From contig NZ_VIRF01000090.1 in the NCBI RefSeq assembly GCF_008107685.1, positions 62,001 to 126,000 on the forward strand: 64,000 nucleotides of DNA, given 5' to 3'. Below, piece by piece: positions 52,942-61,731 of this stretch (its first letter is position 1; every line of letters starts with the position of its first letter). The DNA is from Novosphingobium sp. BW1 (GTDB taxonomy: Bacteria > Pseudomonadota > Alphaproteobacteria > Sphingomonadales > Sphingomonadaceae). The notes under the pieces were generated by a model, which saw only the letters and a list, made by a program, of their open reading frames with translations, was not told the origin of the DNA and did no database searches. A program made the translations under genes and the position numbers.

Positions 52942-54245
52942 GCCGCGCCCTCATCGTCAACGCGGCCAGCCCCGAAGGCGCGCTGGCCGCAGCCGCCCTT
53001 TCCGGTCACGACCTTACCACTCTGGATGCGGGCCTGCCCGACCAGGCTGCCTGGGACGACTTTGCCGCCAAGGCCGAGGCGCAAGGGCACGGCTTCGACG
53101 TGATCGTCCACTGCCCGCGAGGGGGCGAGGGGCCGGACGGCGTCGAGGACGAAATCCTCTCCGCCTGGCTCACCGCCAAGTTCGCAAACCGCATCTGCGC
53201 GCCGGGCGAACCGGCCCTCATCACGCTCCTGCGCCAAGCAGAGGGCACCGGCGCCATCGACACCGAGGCTGCGGCCAATGGTATCCGCTACGCCACCTGG
53301 TCGGCCATGCTCGATGCCTCGAAGCGGGACGTGCATCTGCGTTCGAACCGGCTCACCCTCGCGCCCGGCACTACGCCCGAGCAGATCGTGGCGGCACTGC
53401 AGATGCTGGCCGACACGCGCGCCAGCTTCATCGCGGGCGCCGACATCAGGCTGGAACCCGCTTCCGGCACGGCGCCTTCCACCTCGCTTGCCGGAAAGGC
53501 GGTCCTTGTCACCGGGGCCACGTCGGGCATCGGGCGGGCCAGCGCCATCGAGATCGGCCGCCAGGGCGGCTTCGTCTTCGTGGGCGGACGCAAGCCCGAC
53601 CTCGCCGAGGAAACGCTCGCCCTCGTGCGCGAAGCCGGGGGCGACGGGGCCTTTATTCGCCTCGACGTCACCGATACGAGCGCCTGGGAAGCGGCCGCCG
53701 CGACGATCCGCGAACGCCATGGCGCGCTCAACGGCCTCGTCAACAACGCGGGCGAGGCCAAGAACCTGCCGATCGAGGATCTTAACGAGGATGTGCCGCG
53801 CTTCCTTGTCCAGCTCAACTACGGCGGATCTCGCAGGGGCATGGACGTCCTGCTCCCGCTGCTGGAGGCAGGACAAGGCTCGGTCGTCAACGTGGCGAGT
53901 GTCGCAGGGATGCGCGCCGGATTCGGCGGATCGGCCTATGGCGCCTCGAAGGCCGCGATAATCGGTCTCAGCCAGAGCTACGACCAGGCCATCGCCGCCC
54001 CGCGCAAGGTGCGGGTCAACGCCATCCAGCCCGGCCTCATCTGGAGCGACAGCGTGACAGATTCGCTCGGCGAAGAAGGCGCGCGCCAGTTCCGCGCGAT
54101 GATCGAGGGCAAGACCCCGATCGGCCGCGTCGGCACGCCCGACGAGGTCGGACGTTTCGTCGCCTTCCTTGTCTCGGACGCGGCCGCAGGTATACACGGC
54201 CAGGCCCTGCCGGTCTCGGGCGGGCTTGAACTCGTCCATCCCTGA
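52938..54245 (+). CDS. Tandem SDR fusion: degenerate plus active short-chain dehydrogenase
   Basis: This 435-residue protein is longer than a usual SDR (about 250). Residues about 187-435 are a complete classical SDR: cofactor loop TGATSGIG at 192-199, NNAG at 269-272, Ser321, Tyr334 and Lys338 (YGASK), and a C-terminal GQALPVSGG. Residues 1-175 look like a decayed SDR: it has no glycine loop, but FDVIVHC, SAMLDASKRDVHLRSNRLTL and ASFIAGADIRLE fall where SDR landmarks would. The first half may be structural. The GTG at 52938 overlaps the bicupin stop. It would oxidise or reduce a cluster intermediate. Confidence 0.86.
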   Translation: MSRALIVNAASPEGALAAAALSGHDLTTLDAGLPDQAAWDDFAAKAEAQGHGFDVIVHCPRGGEGPDGVEDEILSAWLTAKFANRICAPGEPALITLLRQAEGTGAIDTEAAANGIRYATWSAMLDASKRDVHLRSNRLTLAPGTTPEQIVAALQMLADTRASFIAGADIRLEPASGTAPSTSLAGKAVLVTGATSGIGRASAIEIGRQGGFVFVGGRKPDLAEETLALVREAGGDGAFIRLDVTDTSAWEAAAATIRERHGALNGLVNNAGEAKNLPIEDLNEDVPRFLVQLNYGGSRRGMDVLLPLLEAGQGSVVNVASVAGMRAGFGGSAYGASKAAIIGLSQSYDQAIAAPRKVRVNAIQPGLIWSDSVTDSLGEEGARQFRAMIEGKTPIGRVGTPDEVGRFVAFLVSDAAAGIHGQALPVSGGLELVHP

Positions 54246-54263
54246 GCCTGCTCAAGGGCACGA

Positions 54264-54300
54264 AAAAGGGGCGCAGCGCCACATCGCGCTGCGCCCCTTC
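54264..54300. terminator. Terminator-like hairpin between the SDR and TonB-receptor genes
   Basis: AAAAAGGGGCGCAGCG and CGCTGCGCCCCTT form a long stem. It lies between convergent gene ends. A second hairpin, TTTCCGGCC...GGCCGGAAA at 54309-54350, follows directly and could stop the receptor transcript. Confidence 0.78.
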
Positions 54301-54356
54301 GCGCATCCCTTTCCGGCCTAGGAAGGGACATTGTCCCGGGCCGGAAAGGGTGAACC

Positions 54357-56684
54357 TCAGAAGTTCTTGATGAAGCGGACACCGCCGGTCCGGCGCGCGG
54401 GTGCGGTGATGTATTCGCCGTTCGAGGTGGACGGGTTGAACGAGCCCCAGAAGCGGCTGAAGTCGGGCGTCAGATTGTTGAAGATGTTGTTCACGAAGAC
54501 GAGCGCGGTCCAGCTGCCGCCCTTGAGGCCGATCTGCGCATCGGCGGTGAACTTCTCGTCCAGCTTCACGCGGTTGTCGAAACGGGCAAAGCGCGAGCTG
54601 CGATAGTTGCCGGTGCCCTCGATGAAGCCGTCGAGCTCGTCGGTGATCGGCGCCTCGATGTGCACCATGCCGGTTGCCGAATGGCGCGGGACCAGCGGCA
54701 CGCGGTTGCCGCCGAACTGGCGATCCACGCCTGCGGGCGAGGGGAACACGTCGCGCGCGGCGAAGTCCTTGAACTTGGAATCGGTGTAGGCGTAACTGCC
54801 GCTCAGGGTCAGCCAGTGGAACGGGGTGGCGTTCACGCCCACTTCCGCCCCCTTCACCTCGGCCTTCTTTGCGTTGATGATATAGTTGAGCGTCACCGCC
54901 GAGGAATTGGGGCATTCCGGCTCGGGGCCCTGTGCGCTGAGCGAGCCGTAGCATACCGTTGTCACCTGCAGGTCCAACCAGTCGGAATAGTAGACGTCGG
55001 CCTCGAAGTTGAGGTCTCCGTTCAGGAGGCTTCCCTTCACGCCCAGCTCGTAGGTCCAGATCGATTCCTGGCCGAAGGGGCGCAGATCATCGCGCACCTG
55101 GCCGGTGTTGAAGCCACCCGGCTTGGAGCCCTTGGCCGCGCTCGCGTAGATGTTGAGGTCGGGCGAGACCTTCCACGCTGCGCTCACACGTGGCAGCCAG
55201 GCATCGAAGCTGGTCTTGCCGCGAAAGTCGATCTCATTTGCGCCGGTCAGGAAGAGGAGATTGACCCCCGTCGTCGCGGCAGCCGAAATGACCTCGTGGT
55301 TGTAGCGCAGTTCGCCCGTTACCGTCAGCGCGCGGGCCAGGTCGAACTCGACCGAGCCGAAACCCGAATAGGTGTTGGTGTTCAGGCGGTTGACCCGCCC
55401 GGGAATGTCCGCCCGGGTGCTGGTGATGAAGGGACGCGCGCCCAGGAAGCGCGAATAGTCGACTTCCTTGTAGTTTTCGTCGAAGACATAGCCCCCCACC
55501 ATCGCGCGGATCGGCCCGCCATCATAGCTCAGACGCAGGTCCGAACTGATCTGCTGCAGGTCGTTGTCGAAGTCGAAGATGCCCACGCAGACCATCGAGA
55601 GGCAATTGACCAGGCCGCCGCCCAGATCCACGCCCTGCGGCACGTTCTGCGGCTCCTTGTCGAAGTCGAACTCCAGCCGCCCCTTGGTGCGGTTGTAGCC
55701 CGAGAGCGAATTGAGCACAAAGCCGTTGCCGAAGTCATACTCCAGGTCGAGGACGCCGCGGTAGGTCTCGGAGTTGTTGCCAGCGTAACGGTGGTCCGAG
55801 GACATGTTGACCTCGTCGGGATCAAAGGTCTCCTCGGTGATCGTGTTCACCCCGTAGAGCGAGGTATCCTCACGCTGGATCACGTAGCCCGCGCCGGGCC
55901 CGGCGTTGCTGTTGAGATAACTGCCCCGGATCTTGCCGGTAAAGGCGCCGCTCTCGATCAGCACGGTGCCGCCCACGCCGTAATTGCGGCTCGCGTCGAG
56001 CCCCTGCCCGTTGCCCGGGTTCTTGTAGAAACCGGAAAAGTTGCTGTAAGTCGCCGAAAGCTTGGCCGCGACGACATCGCCGATGACGGGGCCAGTCACG
56101 TGCGCAGTCGCGTCCTGCTGGCCATACGCGCCGAGGCCGAAGTTGAACGTGCCGCCCGGCGTGAATTCGGGATCCTTGCTCACGAAGCTGATCGCGCCTG
56201 CAAAGGCGCTGCGCCCGAAGTAGACTGTCTGCGGGCCCTTCACCACCTCGATGCGGGCGATATCCATGAGCGCGGTTGCGTTCTGGTTGCCGCCGCCGCC
56301 TACGGTCGTGTTGAGCGAGACGCCCGTGGTGTCGATGCCATCGACAATCATGGCGACGTTGGAGCGCCCCTCGATCAGGGCTACGCCGCGAAGACTGGGG
56401 CGAATGTCCGCGGGCGAAGCGCCGGTATCGAACTGAAGCCCGGGAGTCATCGCCGCCACGCTCGACATGTCGCGCACGCCCTTGCGCTCGATCGTGTCTT
56501 GCGAAACGACATTGATGGCGACCGGAATGTCCTGAAGCGTCTCCTCGCGGCGACGCGCGGTCACCACGATGTCCCCCCCGGTCGAGGCGCCGGCGGGACG
56601 TTCCTGTGCCTGTGCGCTCGATGCGAGGCCGGCTGCTGCTGCCATGGTTGCGAGTGAACAGGTCTGAAGTAGCTTACCGATCAT
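54357..56684 (-). CDS. TonB-dependent outer-membrane receptor
   Basis: This 775-residue protein has a signal peptide (ending SSAQAQ), a TonB box-like DIVVTARRREETLQDIP, a plug with LRGVALIEGRSNVAMIVDG and RIEVVKGPQTVYFGRSAFAGAI, and a 22-strand barrel that ends in F (GGVRFIKNF). The sequence resembles sphingomonad receptors thought to take up organic compounds rather than siderophores. It has its own promoter region with a perfect CATCCGC palindrome. It probably imports the cluster's substrate. Confidence 0.92.
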   Translation of the reverse strand: MIGKLLQTCSLATMAAAAGLASSAQAQERPAGASTGGDIVVTARRREETLQDIPVAINVVSQDTIERKGVRDMSSVAAMTPGLQFDTGASPADIRPSLRGVALIEGRSNVAMIVDGIDTTGVSLNTTVGGGGNQNATALMDIARIEVVKGPQTVYFGRSAFAGAISFVSKDPEFTPGGTFNFGLGAYGQQDATAHVTGPVIGDVVAAKLSATYSNFSGFYKNPGNGQGLDASRNYGVGGTVLIESGAFTGKIRGSYLNSNAGPGAGYVIQREDTSLYGVNTITEETFDPDEVNMSSDHRYAGNNSETYRGVLDLEYDFGNGFVLNSLSGYNRTKGRLEFDFDKEPQNVPQGVDLGGGLVNCLSMVCVGIFDFDNDLQQISSDLRLSYDGGPIRAMVGGYVFDENYKEVDYSRFLGARPFITSTRADIPGRVNRLNTNTYSGFGSVEFDLARALTVTGELRYNHEVISAAATTGVNLLFLTGANEIDFRGKTSFDAWLPRVSAAWKVSPDLNIYASAAKGSKPGGFNTGQVRDDLRPFGQESIWTYELGVKGSLLNGDLNFEADVYYSDWLDLQVTTVCYGSLSAQGPEPECPNSSAVTLNYIINAKKAEVKGAEVGVNATPFHWLTLSGSYAYTDSKFKDFAARDVFPSPAGVDRQFGGNRVPLVPRHSATGMVHIEAPITDELDGFIEGTGNYRSSRFARFDNRVKLDEKFTADAQIGLKGGSWTALVFVNNIFNNLTPDFSRFWGSFNPSTSNGEYITAPARRTGGVRFIKNF

Positions 56685-56771
56685 GCGCTTTGCCCCCCTT
56701 GGGTCGATATTTCTTGTCTGGGACCTAGGGTGATCGGCTATCGCCTGCCGAACAATTCTAGCGCACAAAAG

Positions 56772-56788
56772 CATCCGCATTGCGGATG
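56772..56788. promoter_or_regulatory. Perfect CATCCGC palindrome upstream of the first TonB receptor
   Basis: CATCCGCA-t-TGCGGATG is a perfect 17-bp palindrome 88 bp upstream of the receptor start. It is the best copy of the motif seen at 50190 and 52105. A half-site TTGCGGAT lies farther up near 56845, next to a run of ten Cs at 56857-56866. Confidence 0.7.
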
Positions 56789-56885
56789 GAACATCGGGGC
56801 AAGGTCGTATCTGAAAGTGGTCAGCCGCCAAGATCTTGTTCGTGTTGCGGATATCGCCCCCCCCCCTGGCCAGCGCTTCGACACG

Positions 56886-56923
56886 AAAAGGGGCGCGGCC
56901 ACGGTTGAAGCCACGCCCCCTTC
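56886..56923 (-). terminator. Terminator after the isochorismatase-family gene
   Basis: On the minus strand AAGGGGGCGTGGC pairs with GCCGCGCCCCTTTT around a short loop, with one bulge. It lies about 40 bp behind the hydrolase stop and separates it from the receptor promoter. Confidence 0.75.
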
Positions 56924-56959
56924 TCTTGTTACCAACCCGGCCCTTACGGGCCAGCGACC

Positions 56960-57526
56960 TCAGTCCGCGAAGCTGACCTTCGCCGCCTCGGTGATCTCGC
57001 AAAGACCGCCGAAGGCCTGGAGTTCGGCTTCGTGCGCCTCGAGCGACCCGGCCGAGCAGGCATCCGCGATGACCTTGACCGAAAGGCCGCGATCATGTGC
57101 CTCGCGCACGGTCGAGCTGACCGCCAGCGTGGTCGACAGGCCAGTCACGTAAAGCTCGGTCACCCCGTGCTTTGCGAGTTCGTCATCGAGGATCGTATTC
57201 CAGAACGGGCTGATCTGGTGCTTGAGGATTACGGCCTCGCCCTCGGCCGGCGTCAGCGCGGGCACAAAGTCAACACCCGGCGTACCCAACTGGAGCGCGC
57301 CCGAGCCCTTGAAGTTGGCGAAGAGCGGCGAACGCTCGGGCGCCTCGGGCAGGTCGGGGGCGCTGAATGCGACCCGCACATGCCCGACCGGGACACCGGC
57401 CTTGCGCGCCTTTTCCATAACGCTGGCCGCATTGGCCACCACGTTACGGCGGGCCAGCTCGCCAGCCATCGGGTCATGACTGGTCAGATCGTTGATGAAA
57501 TCAATCAAAATCAGATATTTGCTCAC
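56960..57526 (-). CDS. Isochorismatase-family hydrolase without the catalytic Cys
   Basis: This 188-residue protein has the cysteine-hydrolase fold with Asp9 (LILIDFINDL) and Lys102 (VILKHQISPF). At the place of the nucleophile Cys the sequence is GLSTTLAVSSTVREAHD, giving Ala135. Amidases of the family need the Cys; vinyl-ether hydrolases such as isochorismatase and PhzD do not have it. So hydrolysis of an enol-ether or another Cys-independent reaction is more likely than amide cleavage. The GTG at 57526 has AAAGGACG upstream. It lies between the two receptor genes. Confidence 0.85.
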   Translation of the reverse strand: MSKYLILIDFINDLTSHDPMAGELARRNVVANAASVMEKARKAGVPVGHVRVAFSAPDLPEAPERSPLFANFKGSGALQLGTPGVDFVPALTPAEGEAVILKHQISPFWNTILDDELAKHGVTELYVTGLSTTLAVSSTVREAHDRGLSVKVIADACSAGSLEAHEAELQAFGGLCEITEAAKVSFAD

Positions 57527-57551
57527 GTGGACGTCCTTTGAGCATTTTTCA

Positions 57552-57572
57552 ATCAGATCGCCGGTATCTGAT
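57552..57572. promoter_or_regulatory. Inverted repeat upstream of the isochorismatase-family gene
   Basis: ATCAGAT-cgccggt-ATCTGAT has perfect 7-bp arms and a 7-bp spacer. It sits 26 bp upstream of the hydrolase start and 48 bp behind the second receptor. It could be an operator or part of a weak terminator. Confidence 0.45.
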
Positions 57573-57619
57573 GGTTCAGAAAATGCGTTAAACCAATGAC
57601 CCAGAGCGGTCGATCCGCT

Positions 57620-59785
57620 CTAGTAGCTGAACCTCACCGAAACCTTCCAGGTCCGCGGATCACCGGGGCTGCGGATGCCGTAGGCGCCCAGCACGTTGCC
57701 GTAAACATAGTAGTCTTCCTTGAGGAAGTTGGCGACCGAGAAGCGCAACTCGATATCGCTGTCAACCGGCGGCGCCCAGCCGACGTAGGCGTTCACGAGT
57801 TCATAGTCGGGCATGTAGGTGATCGGCGCGTTGGTGCCGCCAAGATACTTGCCGCCCATGTAGGAATAGTCGGCGCCGACCAGCAGGTCGCCCAGCTTCT
57901 CGTCGGGCACCCGGCCGGAGAAGCCTGCACTGCCCTGCCAGTGCGGCACGTTGGGCAGGCGCGTCGCGCCCGACGACGCGGCCGAACTCGCCGGATCGAT
58001 GTCGAGGTACTTGTCATCGTTGTAGGAGCCCGAGGCAAACAGGTTCCAACCCGGCAGCGGCGAATAGGAGAACTCGCCCTCGACCCCCTGCACCCGCGCC
58101 GTTCCCGCGTTCTGCGTCAGCGAGGAGCCCGCCACGATCACGTTGGTCTGGATATCGCTGAAGTCGTTGCGGTAGGCAGCGAGGTTGAGGTGCCCACGAC
58201 CATCCAGGAACGAAGTCTTGAGGCCCACTTCATAAGCCCACACGGTCTGCGGGTCGAAGCCGTTCTCGTAGTTGGTCGGATTGGCGAGCGCGAGGTAGTT
58301 GAAGCCCCCCGCCTGAAAGCCGCGCGAGACGCTGGCATAGGCGAGGATGTCCGGGGTCGCCTGCCAGTCGAGGCCGAACTTGGGCGTCCAGGACTTGGCC
58401 TTGCGGGTCGCGTCGATGGCGCCGTAGGTCCGGTCCTCGGGCACCGTCGTCAGATTGTTCTGCTGGTAGCCCTCGACCGACTTGGTCTCGTGCGTATAGC
58501 GCAGGCCCGCCGTCGCCGAGAGCGTGGGCGTCAGGTCATAGGTCAGCTGACCATAGGCGGCGTAGCTGGTGGTCTTCATGTCGACCAGCTGGGGCATCAG
58601 CTGATAGAGGTTCAGGAGATAATCGCTCCGGCCCTGGTGGCCCTTCTCGCGGAAGTAGTAGAGCCCGGCGATGTAGTGCAGCTTGTCGCCTGCCGCATCG
58701 CCCAGGACCTGCAGTTCCTGCGAGATCTGGGTACGCCCGGCTTCCGATTCCAGCCGGTCGAAGCCCAGCGCATAGGGGCCATCGACAGTGTTGGTCGGCT
58801 GCCCGGCGGTGGTGTCGGCCAGGAACTCCTGCTCATTGCGCACGGCGCCGGTGATCGACTTGATCGTAGCCCCGCCGACATCGTAGCTCAGCGTGAGATC
58901 GCCGCCATAGGTCTCGACATCGCCGTAACCATCGAGCGGGCCGACATAGGTGTAGGGATCGGAGGCGGCGGGCTCGAGCGTCACCGGATCGGTGGCTAGG
59001 CCCACCGATCCATCGTTCTTCGCGCGCGAATAGAAGGCCGATGCGTTGAGCCCGAAGGATCCCCCCCCCGTATAGGCCAGCGCCACGCGCCCGCCGTACT
59101 CGGTCGCCTTGCCATAGTCGTCGCGATCCAGCGCCGGGGCGCTAAAATAGCCATCGCGGTCGTAGAAGTTGCCGCTGGCAAGCACCGCCCAGTCATCCGA
59201 CAGCGCGGTCGAGACCGTGCCCTTGAGGCGCACCATGTCATAGGCCCCCGCCTCGGCCTGAAGCGAGCCGAAGCTCGTGCCGTCCGGCTTCTTGGTCACG
59301 TACTTGATCGCGCCCGTCAGCGTATTACGACCGTAGAGCGTGCCCTGGGGGCCGCGCAGAACCTCGATGCGTTCAAGGTCCGCCAGGTCCAGGTTCGCAC
59401 CCGTCAGGCTCGCGAAGTAGAGATCGTCGATATAAAGGCCGACAGCGGATTCGTAGCCCACCCAGGTGCCTGCATTTTGCCCGGCGCCGCGCATAAAAAT
59501 GGTAAGCGTGGTGGGATCGACGGTGCCCTGCGTCACGCTGAGGCTGGGCGTCACGCGCTGCAGGTCGGCCGTGCGCTCGATCTGCAGATCCTGCAGCGCC
59601 TTTTCGCCGAGCGCCGTCACCGAGATCGGCGTTTCCTGAAGGGAGCTCTCGCGGCGCTGGGCCGTGACGACAATGTCATTGCCATACGCACTCGCCTCGG
59701 CGCGCGCCGCCCGTTCCTGCGCCAGCGCGGGCGATGCGGCCAGCATTGCCGTTCCGGCCAGCAGCCACCTAGAAGCCTTGGTCAT
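57620..59785 (-). CDS. TonB-dependent outer-membrane receptor, second
   Basis: This 721-residue receptor has a signal peptide (ASPALAQE), a TonB-box/plug start NDIVVTAQRRESSLQETPISV, RIEVLRGPQGTLYGRNTLTGAIKYVTKKP and a barrel ending in Tyr (KVSVRFSY). The plug motifs place it with sphingomonad receptors for non-siderophore compounds. It lies 52 bp behind the ThDP-enzyme gene and is probably in that operon. A run of nine Gs in the coding strand (59061-59069, encoding TGGG) could slip during replication. Confidence 0.92.
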   Translation of the reverse strand: MTKASRWLLAGTAMLAASPALAQERAARAEASAYGNDIVVTAQRRESSLQETPISVTALGEKALQDLQIERTADLQRVTPSLSVTQGTVDPTTLTIFMRGAGQNAGTWVGYESAVGLYIDDLYFASLTGANLDLADLERIEVLRGPQGTLYGRNTLTGAIKYVTKKPDGTSFGSLQAEAGAYDMVRLKGTVSTALSDDWAVLASGNFYDRDGYFSAPALDRDDYGKATEYGGRVALAYTGGGSFGLNASAFYSRAKNDGSVGLATDPVTLEPAASDPYTYVGPLDGYGDVETYGGDLTLSYDVGGATIKSITGAVRNEQEFLADTTAGQPTNTVDGPYALGFDRLESEAGRTQISQELQVLGDAAGDKLHYIAGLYYFREKGHQGRSDYLLNLYQLMPQLVDMKTTSYAAYGQLTYDLTPTLSATAGLRYTHETKSVEGYQQNNLTTVPEDRTYGAIDATRKAKSWTPKFGLDWQATPDILAYASVSRGFQAGGFNYLALANPTNYENGFDPQTVWAYEVGLKTSFLDGRGHLNLAAYRNDFSDIQTNVIVAGSSLTQNAGTARVQGVEGEFSYSPLPGWNLFASGSYNDDKYLDIDPASSAASSGATRLPNVPHWQGSAGFSGRVPDEKLGDLLVGADYSYMGGKYLGGTNAPITYMPDYELVNAYVGWAPPVDSDIELRFSVANFLKEDYYVYGNVLGAYGIRSPGDPRTWKVSVRFSY

Positions 59786-59837
59786 GTCTTTCTTCCCCGA
59801 AGTTATTATCTTGATAGTATTACTGAAAGTGCGGCCC

Positions 59838-61550
59838 TCAATGCCCCGGAATATCCTCGAACAGGACCATCCCCAGCAGCGGCTCGGTCTTGCGGATGCG
59901 CCCGCCTTCCGGATCGACGCGCACGTCGATGAGGCTCGGCCCAGTGCGAGCCAACGCCTCGGCAAGCGCGGCATCGAGCTCCCCCTTCGTCTCCACACTC
60001 ACACCGTGTCCGCCAAAGGCGCGCGCAATCGCCGCGTAGTCGGACTGGCCAAGGTCGGTGTTGATGGCCCGCCCGTAGGCCAGCTTCTGACCGTGGTATT
60101 CGGTGCCCCACTTGCCGTCGTTCGAGACGAGGACGAGGAGCGGCAGTCCGGCCCGCGCCGCCGTGTCCAGTTCGGCCAGAAAGAAACCCAGCGAACCATC
60201 GCCCGTCACCAGCGTGACGGGCGCCGCATCGCGCGCCTCGCGCCGCGCAGCTTCGGCCTCGGCCGCCGCCATGCCGATTGCCAGCGGAAAGGCCGCCCCC
60301 ATCGCGCCGAAGGGCAGCAGGTCAGCGTAGGAGCGCGGGGTGTGGACCCGCATGCAGGCGTGGGTAAAGTTCATCGAATCCGCGCCATCGCAGACAAGCA
60401 CCCGCTCGCGCGGCAGGATGCGGTCGAGCGCGGCGCCGATGGAGGCGGGATGGAGGTCCTCGCCATAGTCCGCGAGCAGGCCCTCAACGCACGCGGCACG
60501 GGGATCCAGGGCCTGCGCGATCCAGCTCGGATCACGGTGGAAGTGCTGCGCTTTCAAGTTTTCGCCAAGCGCTATCAATGTGCGCGCCGGATCGGCCAGC
60601 ACCGAGAGTTCGACAGGAACGTTGCGCCCGATGGCCTCGGCGCTGATGTCGAGATGGATGAAACGGGCCTCGGGCGCGAAGCGCGGCGCCAGGCCATAGC
60701 CGAACCACATGTTCATCCGCGCGCCGACCACCAGCACCAGGTCCGCCTCGCACGCGGCGCGCTGCGCGTAGGGCCAGGGGTAGCCGGTCGGCGCGACCTC
60801 GGGGACGAGCCCGCGCCCGAGGCCATTGCCCAGAACCGGAATACCCATGCCCGCCAGCGCCTGCAGAGCCTCCCCGCACGGAGACAAGGCCGCCCGATTG
60901 TCCGTCACGATGATCGGACGGCGCGCTTCAGCCAGCATCTGCGCCATCGCCGTCACCTGCTCGTGGTGCGCACCGGGCAGCGAAGGGACCGTGACCGGCG
61001 CACGCGGCGCGCTCGTGGTCCCGCGGGTCAGGAAATCGAGCGGCAGCACGAGCAGGGCCGGACCGGGTACACCTTCGTTCGCCGCCTTGATCGCCGCGTG
61101 GAAATACTCTCCCAGCCGGTCAGGTGAGGGTACCGTGCGGCTGAACTTGAGATAGGGGGCGGTCATTTCATGACGGTCGACGGCATAAGGCACGGACGGT
61201 TCGACCCAACTGTCGGGAAAGCGCGTCGCGATCACGACCAGCGGGCTTTCCGCCTGCGCGGCGGTCATCAGCGCGGTCATCGCATTGGCCAGCCCCTGCT
61301 CGGCGACGATCAGCGCAAAGCCCGTGCGGCCCGAGCGGCGGGCATAGCCATCGGCCCCGCCCACGGTCCCGCTTTCGTGCCGCCCGCCAACGATGGAAAC
61401 GCCCCGCTCTTCCAGCGCGAACAAAAGCGGAGCGTGAGTCGCCCCGGCGAGGGCAAACACCGTTTCTGTGCCGGATTCACAGATACCGCGGGCCAGGTAT
61501 TCAGCGCAGGTCTGGACCGGGTCGGGCGTGGAGGAGAGGTCCTTGGTCAT
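59838..61550 (-). CDS. ThDP-dependent enzyme, acetolactate-synthase/2-hydroxyacyl-lyase type
   Basis: This 570-residue protein has the three-domain layout of the family. The Pyr domain has the catalytic Glu in GGRHESGTVGGADGYAR; a central domain follows (about 190-330); the PP domain holds the ThDP/Mg motif starting GDGSLGFFLAELDTAARAG and ending SNDGKWG. It would decarboxylate or cleave a 2-oxo or 2-hydroxy acid with carbanion chemistry. It is not an obvious IlvB because it lies with TonB receptors and no small subunit. I start at the ATG at 61550. A CATCCGC half-palindrome lies in the divergent promoter. Confidence 0.85.
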   Translation of the reverse strand: MTKDLSSTPDPVQTCAEYLARGICESGTETVFALAGATHAPLLFALEERGVSIVGGRHESGTVGGADGYARRSGRTGFALIVAEQGLANAMTALMTAAQAESPLVVIATRFPDSWVEPSVPYAVDRHEMTAPYLKFSRTVPSPDRLGEYFHAAIKAANEGVPGPALLVLPLDFLTRGTTSAPRAPVTVPSLPGAHHEQVTAMAQMLAEARRPIIVTDNRAALSPCGEALQALAGMGIPVLGNGLGRGLVPEVAPTGYPWPYAQRAACEADLVLVVGARMNMWFGYGLAPRFAPEARFIHLDISAEAIGRNVPVELSVLADPARTLIALGENLKAQHFHRDPSWIAQALDPRAACVEGLLADYGEDLHPASIGAALDRILPRERVLVCDGADSMNFTHACMRVHTPRSYADLLPFGAMGAAFPLAIGMAAAEAEAARREARDAAPVTLVTGDGSLGFFLAELDTAARAGLPLLVLVSNDGKWGTEYHGQKLAYGRAINTDLGQSDYAAIARAFGGHGVSVETKGELDAALAEALARTGPSLIDVRVDPEGGRIRKTEPLLGMVLFEDIPGH

Positions 61551-61602
61551 GCCTAAAAGAGACCACAATGCCGGGAAATGATCGAACCTCGGAGAGACCT
61601 TT

Positions 61603-61619
61603 GTTCGGATCGCGGATGT
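61603..61619. promoter_or_regulatory. Weak CATCCGC-type site, ThDP enzyme/MFS divergent region
   Basis: TGTTCGG-atc-GCGGATG keeps the full GCGGATG arm of the palindrome at 56772 and the N3 spacing; the left arm is degenerate. It is 53 bp upstream of the ThDP enzyme and 113 bp upstream of the MFS gene. Confidence 0.4.
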
Positions 61620-61731
61620 TTTGCCCGGTCAGGCTCGTCCCACAGGGTGGCTCAGGTAGCCTCCAGGCCTGCCGAACGGTGGCCTTGCCACCTCTGCGCT
61701 CACACACGGCCGACAAGGGTGAAGTTGAACG

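Noticed and set aside
56857..56866. C10 tract as an assembly error
   Set aside because: It is intergenic and cannot be judged from one sequence, so I report it only as a possible slippage site.
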